From positions 186,001 to 250,000 of the forward strand of contig NZ_JAFCLZ010000009.1 in the NCBI RefSeq assembly GCF_018130165.1: 64,000 bases of DNA. Reading direction: 5' to 3'. Every line of letters begins with the position of its first letter. Positions within the stretch are counted from its first letter, which is position 1. Shown in pieces: positions 22,101 through 29,200 of this stretch. The notes below the pieces were generated by a model. It worked only from the letters and a program-made list of their open reading frames with translations, was not told the DNA's origin and searched no databases. This DNA is from Bradyrhizobium sp. JYMT SZCCT0180 (GTDB lineage: Bacteria; Pseudomonadota; Alphaproteobacteria; Rhizobiales; Xanthobacteraceae). Made by a program: the position numbers and the translations under genes.

Positions 22101-24844
22101 ATGCCGGATCCAACGGCACCTTCAACGAATTCAACGGCATGGGAGGTGACGACAACATCATCGGTAACTTTGCTACGCGGGTTACCTACATCAACGCGAC
22201 CGGTGGTGTCGTTGTCGACCTGCAACACAACGGTATCACGCCTGGCAGCGGTACGGCAGGCACCGGCATCGCGGATGGCGACGCGTCGACCGGTCATGAC
22301 ACCTTCTCTGGCGTCAATGCCATTCAGGCGTCGATGTTCAACGATACCTTGCGCGGCAGCAACAGCGTCACCATCAACGAAACTTTCTTCGGAGGGGCGG
22401 GTGACGACTTGATCGACGGCCGCGGCGGCTTCGACATTGCAACCTACAACAACATCTATTTCTCGACCGGCGCGATAACCGTCAACTTTGCGGCGGGTAC
22501 GGTAACGGGCGACGCATCGGTCGGTAACGATACGCTTCGCGCGATCGAGTCTGTTCAAGCGACCAACTTCAACGACGTCTTCGTCGCCACCGGTTTTGGT
22601 ATTGTGGGCGCCCTCAATGTCGGCAACAGCGGCACCTTCAACCAGTTTGAAGGCCTCGGCGGCAACGACACCATCACCGGCAACGGCAACACGCGGCTTG
22701 CTTACAACAATGCCACCGACGGTGTGAGCATTAACCTTCAGGCGGGAACCACCAGCGGGAACAGTTCGGTCGGCAACGATACCTTCACCGGTGTCAATAG
22801 CGTCAACGGAAGCAACTTTGGCGACACTTACGTGGCGACCGGCTTTGTGGGTATCGGCAACACGGGCACCTTCAACCAGTTCGAAGGTCTCGGCGGCGAC
22901 GATACGATCACCGGTAATGGCAGTACGCGCATCTCCTACTCCCAATCTTCCGCAGGGATATCGGTGACCCTCACGGGTGGTGCGGGAACCGCGACTGGTA
23001 CGGCGATCGGCACGGATACCTTCACCGGAGTAAACAGCGTCCAGGGATCGAATTCGGTCGATACCATCACCGGCGGCAACGACAACGAGTTCTTCTTCGG
23101 CGGCGGCGGCGGCGATACCATCAACGCCGGCGACGGCAATGATGGTATCGCCGGCCAGGGTGGCAGCGACATTATCGATGGTGGTGCCGGCACCGACTTG
23201 GTGACCTTCACCGGCGCTCAGAACCTCTACAACATAACGGGCACCGGGACGATTCAGGTTGCGAATACCTCGGGAAATGGCGACGGAACGGACTCGCTCA
23301 CCAATGTCGAGGTGCTGAATTTCAGCGACGCCATTGTGCTGCTATCGTCGGGTACATCGGTCAGTCCGATCGATATCTCGGGTCAGCTGCTTAGTGGCAA
23401 TGGCGGGATAACGGGCTCGGGCGGCGACGACTTCTTGAGGGTCGGTAACAATGTTTTCGGCCGTCAGATCAATCTCGGCTTGGGAACCGACACCGTCATC
23501 GTCAGCAATGGAGGAGCCACGCTGAATTTGGTCGGGGTCGAGAACCTGAATGGAACCAGCGGAGACGAGTTCGCCAATCTCACCAACAATGCCAATGGAC
23601 TGATCGTCGACCTCGGCGCAGGCTATGACACTCTCAACCTTGCCGGCGGCACGAATACGCTCAATATCACGGGAGTAGATAGCATCGGCGGATCGGACTT
23701 CGGCGCCGCGCCAGGCGTCAATGACGTGCTCAACCTGCTGAGCACGGTGATCGGCGTAAACATCTCGCTCGGCAACGGCAACAATACGATGAATTTGGCT
23801 GCCGGCCCGAACTCGTTCACGAACATCTACGATGTCAACCTCGTGAACGGAACCATAGGCGGCGACACGCTGACGATTACCGGTGCGATCGCAGCTGCGA
23901 ACGGAACCACCGTGGATCTCGGCAATGGCGACGATACACTCGTCCTTGCCGGAAACGTCGCAGCATTCTCCGCCGTCGGTATCGAGCACATCAACGGCTC
24001 GGCCTCAGATAATCAACTGAGCCTGACCAGTGTCGTCACCGGAATCGCGATCGATCTGGGCGGAGGAAACGACTCGGTCTCGCTCGCCAATGGCACCAAC
24101 TCGCTTACCATCAACGGCGTCGAGAACCTCAGTGCCAGCGACTTTACCGGCAACCTGAACCCGTCGAACGATACGATTACGCTGCTGAACACCGTGTCCG
24201 GCGTTACGGTCAATATGGGAGAAGGTACCGCCAACGTCCTGAACCTGAGCGCCGGCGACAACTCGTTCGACAATCTCTGGAACGTCAATCTCCTCAGCGG
24301 AAGTTCCTCGAACGACACCCTGACGTTGCAAGGTAGCCCGGCGAATGTGATCGATATGGGTGACGGCAACGACACCGTCAACTTCAACATGAACGTGTTT
24401 GGCGTCACGGTCGCCAACACCGAAAATATTGACGGTAGCTCGAACTTCGACAGTATTACGATAAGCAACACGGCGTCCGGGAACACGACGATCACCGCGG
24501 GCACCGGTGCCGATGAGGTTACGGCCAGTGCTGGTCACGATAACTTCCGCTTTGCCAGCATCGGAGATTCCGCTGCCGGCGCTGCCGACACCATCCATAA
24601 CTTCGATGCCGACGACGACAGCTTCACCTTCTCGGGAATCAGCGTGTCGGGTGTTGGCCACATCGAGTATATCGACAGCGGGGCCTTCGCGGGCGGTGGC
24701 CAGGCTTCGGCGTACCTGCAGAACCTGGGTGCGGGCAATGACTTGCTCCACATCGACACCAATGGTGACGGGACAAGCGATATGGACGTCAGCCTGCAGG
24801 GCTACACGGGCACGCTGACCAACAACAACTTCCTGCTGAGCTAA
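10286..24844 (+). CDS. Giant VCBS/cadherin/RTX adhesin, probable type I secretion substrate (4852 aa)
   Basis: The N-terminus has no signal peptide and starts directly with nine VCBS repeats (residues 1-946). Two cadherin-like domains (to about 1175), a VDGYISGATVFSDDDGDGEF module and an Ala-rich helical stretch follow. The rest is built from RTX nonapeptide blocks (GGxGxDxhx, first at about 1470-1543) alternating with long beta-repeat regions, with three cadherin-like domains at about 2602-2895. RTX blocks recur at about 2900, 3570, 3675 and 4255. The C-terminus (DADDDSFTF...NNNFLLS) resembles type I secretion signals. I saw no cysteine. The expected role is calcium-dependent surface adhesion or biofilm matrix. 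No type I secretion genes are in the window. GTGGGG precedes the ATG. Confidence 0.93.
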   Translation: MANTPAVIGSPSNNEVTEDASLPFLTAAGFIPISDANPGQAFFKTTVKKATGTLGTLTLAADGTYTYSVANSAVQYLGAGKTKVETFTVTSIDGTTKQISFTIKGTNDAAAIGTPTNSQVTEDTGVSGSNLKSTGTLSISDVDQGEASFKTQVTSVGANLGTLTIAANGSYTYSVSNSATQYLGANDTKTETFTVTALDGTTKQISFTIQGKNDSAVIGTPTVRNTTDTGGSSLTATGMISVSDVDQGQAGFKTTVSSVGTNLGALSLNADGSYTYSVAKSAVGYLSVGVTKTETFTIASVDGTSKQVSFVITGINDAAVIGTPTVSNVTEDATQPILYAFGSISITDADQGEASFKAAMISGQGALGTLVLMPNGSYGYLVAGSAVQYLGAGDTKVDTFTITSKDGTTKQVSFTIHGTNDAAVIGTPTHRDVTADPNQTTLSATGSISISDVDQNQASFKTTVVSAAGNIGNLSLNSNGTYSYTVPESAAEQLGFGGTKIDTFTVTSFDGTTKQVTFVVHGPTSTNQPAVIGNPTVTSVTEDATTPDLTASGTISISDSDGAGQAAFQTTVSSAVGNLGTLSLSSNGSYTYTVANGLTQSLGAGSTKVDTFTVTSLDGTTKQVLFTINGTNDAAVIGTPAVVDVTEDGNLSLSGTLLVTDADQGQGSFQTTVTAVGTALGSLTLGANGAYTYSVPNSATQSLGANVTHVDTFTVKSLDNTTQQVSFTIHGVNDSAVIGTPTVVDVTEDANVVGGNLSLSGTLSIFDADQGEGSFQTSVSPGAGNLGSLTLAANGDYTYSVANSATQSMGAGVTRTDTFTVQSQDGTPKQLSFTIHGSNDAAVIGTPVLVDVTEEVNVVGGNLSLSGVLSVSDDDQGQGSFQAGATGVAGNLGTLTFGADGSYTYSVANSATQSLGPNATHVDTFTITSLDGTPQQVSFNIHGAQDAPTLSVATANGAEDNAIPLSISSALVDSGSALSLTITGVPAGATLNNGTVDAGDSSIWHLSGSDLAGLALNPASDFSGTINLSVTATSTDTATSSQLSTAVQTLTVHVAGVADAPTLTGPLDPIDVDASTAAIPLNLHLALTDSSETLGAVTISGVTGGYVLSAGVYNEDGDYWLVPADQLDGLKMQPGTANTVGASGPFHLHVTARSFDGASVATTSIDVTVNVAPDPDSFSSRVVDGYISGATVFSDDDGDGEFDVGVEASATTAADGTFTITGAGGGKLVMFGGTDVSTGLAFHGTLSAVAGSTVITPLTTLVAALAASSSAADIAIAQTAVLNAFGLGAVDLQTFDPVAAAAEGGSGAAAATKILAAGIQVQTTIAQITAAAGSDTTGADVVSAVASAISGAAGGTVNLTNTVTLTSIIQNAAPDADPAAVNAATQVVSAANTAIASAAAGTGDPLAVLTGLAQAATVALGQGTDQLAAAAAGTGGATFADAIANNTGTNLSTAISNAPVGDPDGSEVGTLGNDTITGAGGNDVIDGLDGNDTLSGLGGKDTIHGSDGNDKLFGGDGDDKLYGDDGKDTLTGGAGDDILNGGNSYDRASYADATGSVTVNLTAHTVSGADGNDTLVSIEGAVGSNFNDTYNATGFAEVNGLPGSSIGQNDFEGKGGNDTIIGTVNALGQKVTRANYLSATGAVTADLALGVADGDASVGHDTLTNISTLWGSAYNDTLRGSDNGFGTYETYEGRAGDDFIDGRGGYDQVTYNNDVATTSGIVIRLAAGTVTGDASVGTDTLRSVEAARGTNFDDLFDASNFGGAGAVNIGSSGTFNDFAGAGGNDQIIGNGATRISYSLAGAAVSVNLDISGAATNALTVAGSANGATEGTDTFTGVNAVQGSVFDDTFLGSNFNNTFTGLGGNDVIDGRGGFDTASYNSLGLGTSGVTVNLAAGTAVATTVGDTSIGSDTLRSIEGIQGTGYADTFIATGYGQAGALNFSNSSANFNQFEGLGGDDNITGNGNTRLGYFNATAGVTVVFTGAGTGTVVGNSSVGTDTFTLVNSITGSAFGDSITGDGTNNIFDGGAGDDTINGGEGSDTITGGAGNDTIDGGSGFADMAVYSAAYPSYAVTVTGAGTGTISGPDGTDTFTDVEVLQFSARYLLTASGTSGSQVNVTGLNFVGGLMVTTATGSNNDFLTIGQQLSNRLIDLGAGTGDTITLGITGGYNLNLAGVENLKGTGGDDFVGMITNVNGLAIDLGTGNNDNVNLAMGANTVSVVNVDNLGVNEVGTSNDTLTLTNLVSGLTINLGLGSNTINLAAGSNSLVNAFGTNTINGTSSADTLTVVNGLFQSTVNLGDGTDTLILTNAFNTLGLSGVENVTGGTGDNFITLQNAVTGVTFNLGAGNDSVNLANGVNSVGVVDVEAISGNDFGGLNPSDDTLTLLNNVSGILINLGDGNNTLNLAAGTNSVLGYGLQTINGTASADVLTTLENAAGSTIDLGAGIDTLNLGVIATGVTVKNVENVNGSTFNDTITIANTSGTTTVTGGMGSDFITASAGQDNIRYTSAAQAGIGGGETVNDFNVANDTFVLDHVAGLAGQIHFVSNGVFTGSPGDFHSEARLNGNILQIDVDGDGQIGAGDMEITLNGLNGTLTDANFVTSGVNHTPTDISLVGSSIAENTTAGTVVGTLSGTDPDAGDILTFSVVNPNGMFAINGNDLVVAGPIDYEAGASQQVTVRVTDASGATYDKLFNIGVTDANDAPTVISGATGSVAENAATSTVVYQAVASDQDAAGPNSTIAWSLAGTDAAAFDIDATGQVTLRNSADYELKNSYSINVVATDGGTLSSTRAVTISVTNVNEAPTNIGLSGDTIAEGSANGTVVGTLSDVDPDAGDSATYTLTGNAGGRFAVSNGQIVVAGALDFETATSHQITVRVTDGGGNTFDKNFTIGVADVTGVTLSGGSDDNTLIGTSEADTLNGLGGNDLLKGLAGNDSLDGGLGFDRADYSDATGGITVNLAAGTVTGPDVGSDTLTGIEAVTGSDFADTFNGAGFTGSVGVPSTVVGQDDFEGRGGDDTIIGTVNALGQMTTRATYIDATSGVTVDLAAGTADGNVSVGHDTLTNVNSIIGSNHNDTFYGSDNPLFTYETFEGRAGDDYIDGRGGFDQVNYNNNPVTTSGIVIQLANGVVTGDASVGTDTLRNVEAARGTIFDDIFDATGFGSVGANVGYNGGFNDFGGAAGNDTIIGNGSTRLNYQSAASSVSVDLETSTPGTTNGVTVAGVATSATEGTDSFTGVNAVQGSMFGDTLLGSSFGNTLTGLGGNDFIDGRGGFDTAGYNSLSTVTSGVTVDMGAGTASGDASIGTDTLRNIEAVQGTMLADNYDASGYGAMGALNFSSSNGTFNQFEGLGGNDVITGNNNTRLVYTNATSGVTVDFAAGTATGDASVGTDTFTGVNSVNGSAFGDTLLGSANGDVFLGLAGNDLNNGRGGFDTALYAGFNTTGGVSVDMAFGVVTGNASVGTDTLRSIESVQGTNFNDTYVATGYGQAGALNVSDSNGNFNQFQGLAGNDTITGNGNTQISYANASAAVNVNLTTGIATGDGSVGTDTITGGVFNVFGSNFNDTIVGTASSDNLSGQNGNDTISGGAGNDVLSGGAGADKFVFATGTGADTVTDFVLGLGKQIDLTGMNGIYSIADVQAHAAQVGGNTVLTFGSDSITLQNVTAANLVASDFIFGAIVGDANANTLTGSSGDDLIQGLGGNDRLQGLDGNDTLDGGSGLDRAVYSDATAGITANLAAGTVSGAGVGSDTLLNIEGIVGSAFADTLNGAGFSGDTGIAGTPVGFHELEGGGGDDTITSAVGSQGALLTRISYVNAVNSVAVDLMAHTATGGDGNDTLVGSGFATVVGSGHADQLLGSTNANGTVEVFEGRAGNDTIDGRAGFDRADYALDPLAVGGINVQLAAGTVTGDATTVGTDTLISVESVRGSNEADTFNAFNFSGASTNAGSNGTFNEFNGMGGDDNIIGNFATRVTYINATGGVVVDLQHNGITPGSGTAGTGIADGDASTGHDTFSGVNAIQASMFNDTLRGSNSVTINETFFGGAGDDLIDGRGGFDIATYNNIYFSTGAITVNFAAGTVTGDASVGNDTLRAIESVQATNFNDVFVATGFGIVGALNVGNSGTFNQFEGLGGNDTITGNGNTRLAYNNATDGVSINLQAGTTSGNSSVGNDTFTGVNSVNGSNFGDTYVATGFVGIGNTGTFNQFEGLGGDDTITGNGSTRISYSQSSAGISVTLTGGAGTATGTAIGTDTFTGVNSVQGSNSVDTITGGNDNEFFFGGGGGDTINAGDGNDGIAGQGGSDIIDGGAGTDLVTFTGAQNLYNITGTGTIQVANTSGNGDGTDSLTNVEVLNFSDAIVLLSSGTSVSPIDISGQLLSGNGGITGSGGDDFLRVGNNVFGRQINLGLGTDTVIVSNGGATLNLVGVENLNGTSGDEFANLTNNANGLIVDLGAGYDTLNLAGGTNTLNITGVDSIGGSDFGAAPGVNDVLNLLSTVIGVNISLGNGNNTMNLAAGPNSFTNIYDVNLVNGTIGGDTLTITGAIAAANGTTVDLGNGDDTLVLAGNVAAFSAVGIEHINGSASDNQLSLTSVVTGIAIDLGGGNDSVSLANGTNSLTINGVENLSASDFTGNLNPSNDTITLLNTVSGVTVNMGEGTANVLNLSAGDNSFDNLWNVNLLSGSSSNDTLTLQGSPANVIDMGDGNDTVNFNMNVFGVTVANTENIDGSSNFDSITISNTASGNTTITAGTGADEVTASAGHDNFRFASIGDSAAGAADTIHNFDADDDSFTFSGISVSGVGHIEYIDSGAFAGGGQASAYLQNLGAGNDLLHIDTNGDGTSDMDVSLQGYTGTLTNNNFLLS

Positions 24845-25417
24845 TGGAAGTCGGCGCAACATACGCATCGCGATCTTGAAGCCGCGCGCCAAGCGCGGCT
24901 TCTTCGCAGTCTGCAGCTGGGGCCGCGCCGTCTCCTGGCTTTTTTGAGTGGGCGAATCCCGATTTTTCGATGCCACGCGAGTGTGCGCCGCGTGAGAGAT
25001 GCGGCGATCTGATCGTGCGCTGGATGAGAATCGACATCGTTCGAATTCTCGCTGCCACCGACATTAACGATCGACAGGTTCGCCTGAATGCCACCGGCCT
25101 GAACCTTCCCAGGCATCGACAGAGGCTTGCGGCGCTGTCGCTATAAGCAGCTGATTTGTATCGCCAATCCAAAATTCTCTGATGGCGTTTGGCTCGGCTG
25201 TCGGAAGTGAGCAGCATGCCACATCAGCGCGCACTCGTGTCGGGCCTGCCACGCATCCGCGTCGATATTAGCCATCGGTGCTCATTCTCCCATCGCCGCT
25301 ATGTTCGGCTTGGGGAACGCGGTATTAATACGGGGTAACGAGGCCAATTGCTAATTTCCGGTTACCGAATTGCGGCGTTGCCTAAAGTTTATGTCTGGTG
25401 TTTCGGAAGGTTTTGGA
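24845..25417. other. Intergenic region between the adhesin and the next gene
   Basis: These 573 bases hold a terminator-like hairpin at 24878-24906 and presumably the promoter of the 25418 gene. The minus-strand open frames here overlap into the repetitive adhesin gene and look like chance. Confidence 0.45.
24878..24906 (+). terminator. Hairpin after the VCBS/RTX adhesin gene
   Basis: GAAGCCGCGC and GCGCGGCTTC form a perfect 10-bp stem with loop GCCAA, followed by TTCG. It starts 34 bases after the stop codon. The T-tract is poor, so it is a weak intrinsic terminator or an mRNA-protecting hairpin. Confidence 0.55.
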
Positions 25418-26137
25418 ATGCGCAAGTTTTCGATGTTTCTGGCATTTTGCGGTATCGCATCTGTCGTTGCCGGCCCGGCGTACGGGCAGGGCGCGCCCAG
25501 GCAACAGAAGGCAGTGCCGGCGCCAAGGCCCGCAGCCCAGGCCGAGGCAACGGTGCCGGCGGCAGCGGCGGCGACCGATGAAAAATCCGCCAAAGCGATC
25601 GATGGATTCCGTTCTTCGAAATTCGGCATGAACGAGGCGGATGTCCGCGCGGCGATCACCAAGGATTTCGGCGTCAAGCCGGATGCGATCAAGTCGCAGG
25701 ACAATCCGGCCGAACTGACCCGCAGCGTATTGCTTGCCGTTCCGGACCTGCTGCCGAGCGGCGGGACCGCCGAGGTATCCTACGTGTTCGGCTACAAGTC
25801 GAAGACGCTCATTCAGGTCGGCACGGTCTGGTCGAAAGGGACGGATCCGGCGATGACGCCGGAGAAGCTGTTCTCGAATGCCAATATTCTCCGCGCCCAC
25901 TTCCTGGGCGAAGGCTTCAAGCCCGATACCATCGCCGTCAACACGCCCGTCGCCGGCGGAGTCCTGATGTTTCGCGGCAGCGATGCCAAGGATCGATCGG
26001 TGATCCTGCTGCTGCAGGGAACGTTCGAGACCAAGGAAAACAACCAGCGGGTCCTGACCCCGACCGGCCTGCTGCTGTTCTATGTGGCCGACACCAAGAG
26101 CCCCGACGTTTTCAAGCTCCCGCCCGGTCAGTTCTGA
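25418..26137 (+). CDS. Secreted protein of unknown function preceding the TpsA gene
   Basis: The ATG at 25418 is chosen because GGAAGG lies upstream and because it gives a clean signal peptide ending AGPAYGQ. The mature part starts with an Ala/Pro-rich linker (to about residue 60). A folded domain follows, with FRSSKFGMNEADVRAAI near its start and RVLTPTGLLLFYVADT near its end. The length is 239 residues. I do not recognise a named family. The FGMNEADVRAAI-type opening resembles small periplasmic domains that occur once per protein. It lies 75 bp before the TpsA gene in the same direction, so co-expression is likely, and a role as an accessory factor of adhesin export is possible but unsupported. 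Confidence 0.8.
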   Translation: MRKFSMFLAFCGIASVVAGPAYGQGAPRQQKAVPAPRPAAQAEATVPAAAAATDEKSAKAIDGFRSSKFGMNEADVRAAITKDFGVKPDAIKSQDNPAELTRSVLLAVPDLLPSGGTAEVSYVFGYKSKTLIQVGTVWSKGTDPAMTPEKLFSNANILRAHFLGEGFKPDTIAVNTPVAGGVLMFRGSDAKDRSVILLLQGTFETKENNQRVLTPTGLLLFYVADTKSPDVFKLPPGQF

Positions 26138-26212
26138 TGTCGTCCCGCTCCGGATCAACCCGACGCATGGCCGCCGGTCGCACGATCTTGTCACCAGCGA
26201 AGGTGAGCTGAC

Positions 26213-29200
26213 ATGCGTATGCCGCTCTCAGCCAGAAGCGAGGGTGGTCTGACGTTACGCAGGTTCTCGCGCCTGCGTTTCGTCTCGTTGATCTGCATCG
26301 CGCAGATGACGATCCTGCCGTTGCTCGGCACGGGTCTTCAGGCGCAGACGGCCAACGTGATCATTCCCGACGGTCGCACCGGAACGAGCCTGCAGACGTC
26401 GGGCAATGTCACCAACATCACCACGACCACCGTATCCGGCGCCAACGCGTTTAACTCGTTTTCGCAGTTCGGCGTGGGGCAGGGCAACACCGTCAACCTG
26501 CAGGTGCCCAACGGCAGCCAGAACCTGATCAATATCGTCAGGGACGCGCCGGCTTACGTCAACGGCACGCTCAACTCCTATCAGAACGGCAAAATCGGCG
26601 GCAATGTCTATTTCGCCGATCCCTATGGCTTCGTGGTCGGCAAGACCGGCGTCGTCAACGTGGGCAGCCTGAACGTTTCCACGCCGTCGAAGGAATTCAC
26701 CGACAGCATCATCGGCGCCTCCGGGCAGATCAACAATGCTGCCGTAAGCAGCCTGATGAACGGCTCATTCCCGATATCGCCGGACGGCAACATCCGGATT
26801 CTCGGCCGTATCAACGCCGCGGACGGCGTCCGGCTTACGGGCCAGAACGTCTTCGTCGGCGGTGCCAGGAGCCAGCGCGAGCGTGTCAACCACGAACACG
26901 CTTCCAAATTCGCGGCCTCGGTCAATTCCAAGGGCCTGCGCAGCGCCAGCGCGATCACCGTCCGCAACGGATCGATCCATATTGGCGCGGTCAACAATGC
27001 AACCATCTCCGGACGGCTGACGGCGCGCAGCCGCACCACAACGCCGAGCACGATCACGGTCACTGCCGGAAGCAATATCCAGCTCGGCAAGAACGCCAGC
27101 CTGAGCACCGCCGCCACCAAGGCGGGCGACGCCGGCAACATCACGTTGAAGACCACCGGCGACCTGACCGTGAAGAGCGGCGCCCGGATCAATGCCAGTT
27201 CCGCCAAGGGTAACGCGGCTGTCGTTGATTTCAGCGCCGACGGCATCGTCAGCATCGACAGCGGCGTCAAGGTCAACCTTGCCGCGCCTAACGGTAATGC
27301 CGGCAAGCTGATCCTCGATCCGACGGATATCGTCGTCGGCGCAGCCACCGGCGTCGCCGGTGTCAACATGTCGAATGCTACCGTCGCCGCCGCGATCTCC
27401 GCGCTCAACGGCACCGGAACGTTCACGCTTCTGGCGAGCAACTCGATCACGATCAATGGAAACGGCGTCGTCGACGGCGGGACCGCCGTCAATGTGACGT
27501 TGAATGCGCCGACGCTGAACCTGCTGGCGGGCAGCTATGTCAGGGGCGATACTGTTGCTCTGACTGCCAACGTTTCGGGTGGCCAGATCAATATCAATGC
27601 GGCCAGCAATGGCGGCGCTCAGGTTTTGACCAACACGGCACTGCAGATCACTGCATCGCGGGTCGTCCTCTCCAGCGCCGCCAACATGATCGTCGGCAAC
27701 GGCAGCACGAGCACCAACACCGGCGCGGCCGGCTTTGTCTCCAATGCCACGATCTCCCGCTACGCTGGCGTACTAGGCGGCGGCGCCACTCTCTCGCTCA
27801 GCGCATCGTCGCAGATCACCGTCGACTCCACTGGTATTGTCGACGGCCGCCGGATGAACGGCGCCGTTTCGAACGCACATTCGGTGGAAAACATCGTATT
27901 GAGCGCGCCGACGATCAACATTGACAACGGCGGGCAGGTTCTTGCGCAGGCGGTCAATGCCGGCGGCACCAGTTTTACCTCCGGCCGGGTCATCATGAAC
28001 GCCTTCGGCGCGGGTTCGGGTTTGAAGATTTCGGGCACGGTCAAGGGTGCATTCCTTGGCTTCAGTACGGACCAGGCCTCGATCACCGTGGGATCGACGG
28101 CCGTTATCATTGCCGATCCGACCCGTGTCGTTAATTTTAGCGGGCCAGCGATCACCGTAACCACCGGCGCGAGCATCACCGGCAGCACCGTCGGCTTCTT
28201 CTTCAACCAAAGCGCGCTGACGGTCGGTGGCGCCTCGCTTACCGGGGGCAACGTACTCGCCAACAACGGCCAGGCCGGCCAGTTGTCGAATGCGATGATC
28301 GCCAAATACATCGCGGCGGTAAACGGCTCCGCAACGTTGTTGCTGTCGGCTCAGGCCAACACGCTGAATCTGAACGCCGATGCGGTGATTAACGCCGGCA
28401 GCACGATGAAGGTCGCGCTGCAGGCCCGTACGCTCAACGTCACGTCGGGCGCACAGATCACCGCGGGCGCCGCCGCGTTTGCCTTCGACCAGGACAACGT
28501 CATCATCGGCAGCTCGGCCGATCCCAGTGCCGGGAGCGCCGGGTTCGTCAACAACACCCAGATCGCCTCGTTGATGCTGGCGCTTTCCGGAGCCAGCGGA
28601 TTCGAGATATCGGCGAACAATTCGATCACCCTGAACGCAACCGCCGTCATCGATTCACGTTCACTGAACGCCTCGCAGAATTCGCAGGCCAACTCGCGGG
28701 ACGTCACGTTGAGCGCGCCGACGATCACGATGGCCCAGGGATCGAAGATCCTTGCTCAAGCCGTCAATTTCGGTGGCTCGACCTTCACCAGCGGTGCCGT
28801 CACGCTCAACGCGACCGCGAGCGACAACCGGTCATCCGGCCACGCGAGCGCGACGACGGGCATTACGATCGACGGCCAGATCACGGGCGGGGCGATCAAC
28901 ATCAGCGCAACGTCGGAGGCCGTATCAAGTTTCTCGAGCAACATCGTGTCCGATTTTGCAGTTCTCGGACAAGCCATTCCAGGTTTGATCCTGGGCCTCA
29001 ATGGTGGATATGTCGCCGCAAGCGCGACGGCGAATGTTGCCATCAACAGTCACGCAAACATTACCGGCACCGGCAATGTTACGATCAGCGCGAATGGCAA
29101 GGAGGTCGCCGAAGATCCCGTCATCGCCAGCACCTTGCTTGGTCTCTCGCCCGTTGGCGCAGGCGTGGTCGTCGGCACCCTCTCAGGAAACGTTTCGACC

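Noticed and set aside
12475..24976. Very long minus-strand open frames opposite the VCBS/RTX adhesin, up to about 800 codons
   Set aside because: They run antisense to a highly repetitive, GC-rich gene. Their composition (Arg/Asp/Val/Gly-rich) mirrors the sense codons, with no domain or start signal.
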